Assembly (NCBI GenBank): GCA_023250175.1
Contig: JAHFBD010000045.1
Location: forward strand, 1 to 12,820
Length of the DNA stretch: 12,820 bases
Source of the DNA: Candidatus Melainabacteria bacterium
Lineage (GTDB): Bacteria > Cyanobacteriota > Vampirovibrionia > 2-02-FULL-35-15
Direction: 5' to 3'
Under the pieces are notes generated by a model. The model had not been told where the DNA came from and made no database searches. It saw nothing but the letters and a program-made list of their open reading frames with translations. The position numbers and the translations under genes were made by a program. Of the stretch, positions 12,654 to 12,820 are shown piece by piece. Every line of letters begins with the position of its first letter. Position 1 is the first letter of the stretch.

Positions 12654-12820
12654 TTTCATTACGTAATAATCTATTTTTCCAAGAGTCCACTTCTACAAAT
12701 AATACTCAACATTATGAGAAAAGAATTAGTAATTGCTTGTTTTAAATCCTTAAAAAAGATAAAATTCTAACCCTGCCCTTTCATTTTGATTTAAAATGTT
12801 TTATACAGCTATTGAAATGA
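12654..12820. other. Non-coding tail after rpmJ
   Basis: No convincing ORF is present; the longest open stretch from ATG 12714 is only 18 codons. There is a 10-bp palindrome ATTACGTAAT (12658-12667) and a weak stem CATTTT/AAAATG (12782-12787 and 12793-12798) followed by TTTTAT, which could be a poor terminator. rpsM would normally start within a few dozen bases of rpmJ, so either the cluster is interrupted here or the spacing is unusually long. Confidence 0.4.

Noticed and set aside
12714..12770. 18-codon ORF after rpmJ
   Set aside because: It is too short, has no Shine-Dalgarno and does not resemble a known small protein.
1..12820. tRNA, rRNA, insertion sequence or prophage genes
   Set aside because: I scanned the intergenic regions by eye and saw no cloverleaf, rRNA segment, transposase or phage structural gene. 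The only recombinase-like gene lacks catalytic residues.

Overview
The window is AT-rich (GC roughly a third) and densely coded. The best guess for the source is an uncultured bacterium on the cyanobacterial branch (Vampirovibrionia/Melainabacteria-like). The clues are a DapB whose C-terminal half reads like cyanobacterial DapB (RLPGL-AHQE, a TIRHD segment, SFMPGVL), the adk-map-infA-rpmJ gene order, and long HEAT-repeat proteins of the PBS-lyase type. This placement is inference from remembered family sequences, not from a search.

Layout. (1) 1-2081, plus strand: yraN (PD-(D/E)xK nuclease-like), a tyrosine-recombinase-like gene that has lost its catalytic residues, and dapB (lysine/diaminopimelate pathway). 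(2) 5313-2095, minus strand: an apparent three-gene operon of substrate-binding proteins only (one PstS-like, then two tandem LivJ-like lipoproteins), with no permease or ATPase in the window. (3) 5348-7111, plus strand: recN, divergent from the binding-protein operon across 34 bp that hold a palindrome carrying a -10 box on both strands. (4) 10267-7103, minus strand: a 69-residue Ala/Gly-rich small protein, then two translationally coupled HEAT-repeat proteins. The last of these overlaps the 3' end of recN by 9 bp. (5) 10572-12653, plus strand: adk, map, infA and rpmJ, the distal part of the classical spc ribosomal cluster, without secY next to adk and without rpsM directly after rpmJ.

Three patterns cut across the genes. 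First, a 45-bp hairpin-forming intergenic repeat occurs three times (1-39 partial, 10502-10547, 11286-11330). It always lies in the sense orientation just upstream of a plus-strand gene, with a conserved 3' tail GGYAGGTAGAAACY and stem changes that preserve pairing. Second, four plus-strand genes (yraN, dapB, recN, infA) have a TATAAT-like box only 6-9 nt before the start codon and no Shine-Dalgarno, which suggests leaderless or nearly leaderless mRNAs. Third, the infA -10 box is fused to four perfect copies of a 7-bp tandem repeat. The small gene and the HEAT operon also share an upstream sequence box and a similar N-terminal peptide, so they may form one functional unit.

Most genes are housekeeping. 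The candidates for something undescribed are the hairpin repeat family, the small-protein/HEAT module, the orphan binding-protein operon and the dead recombinase.
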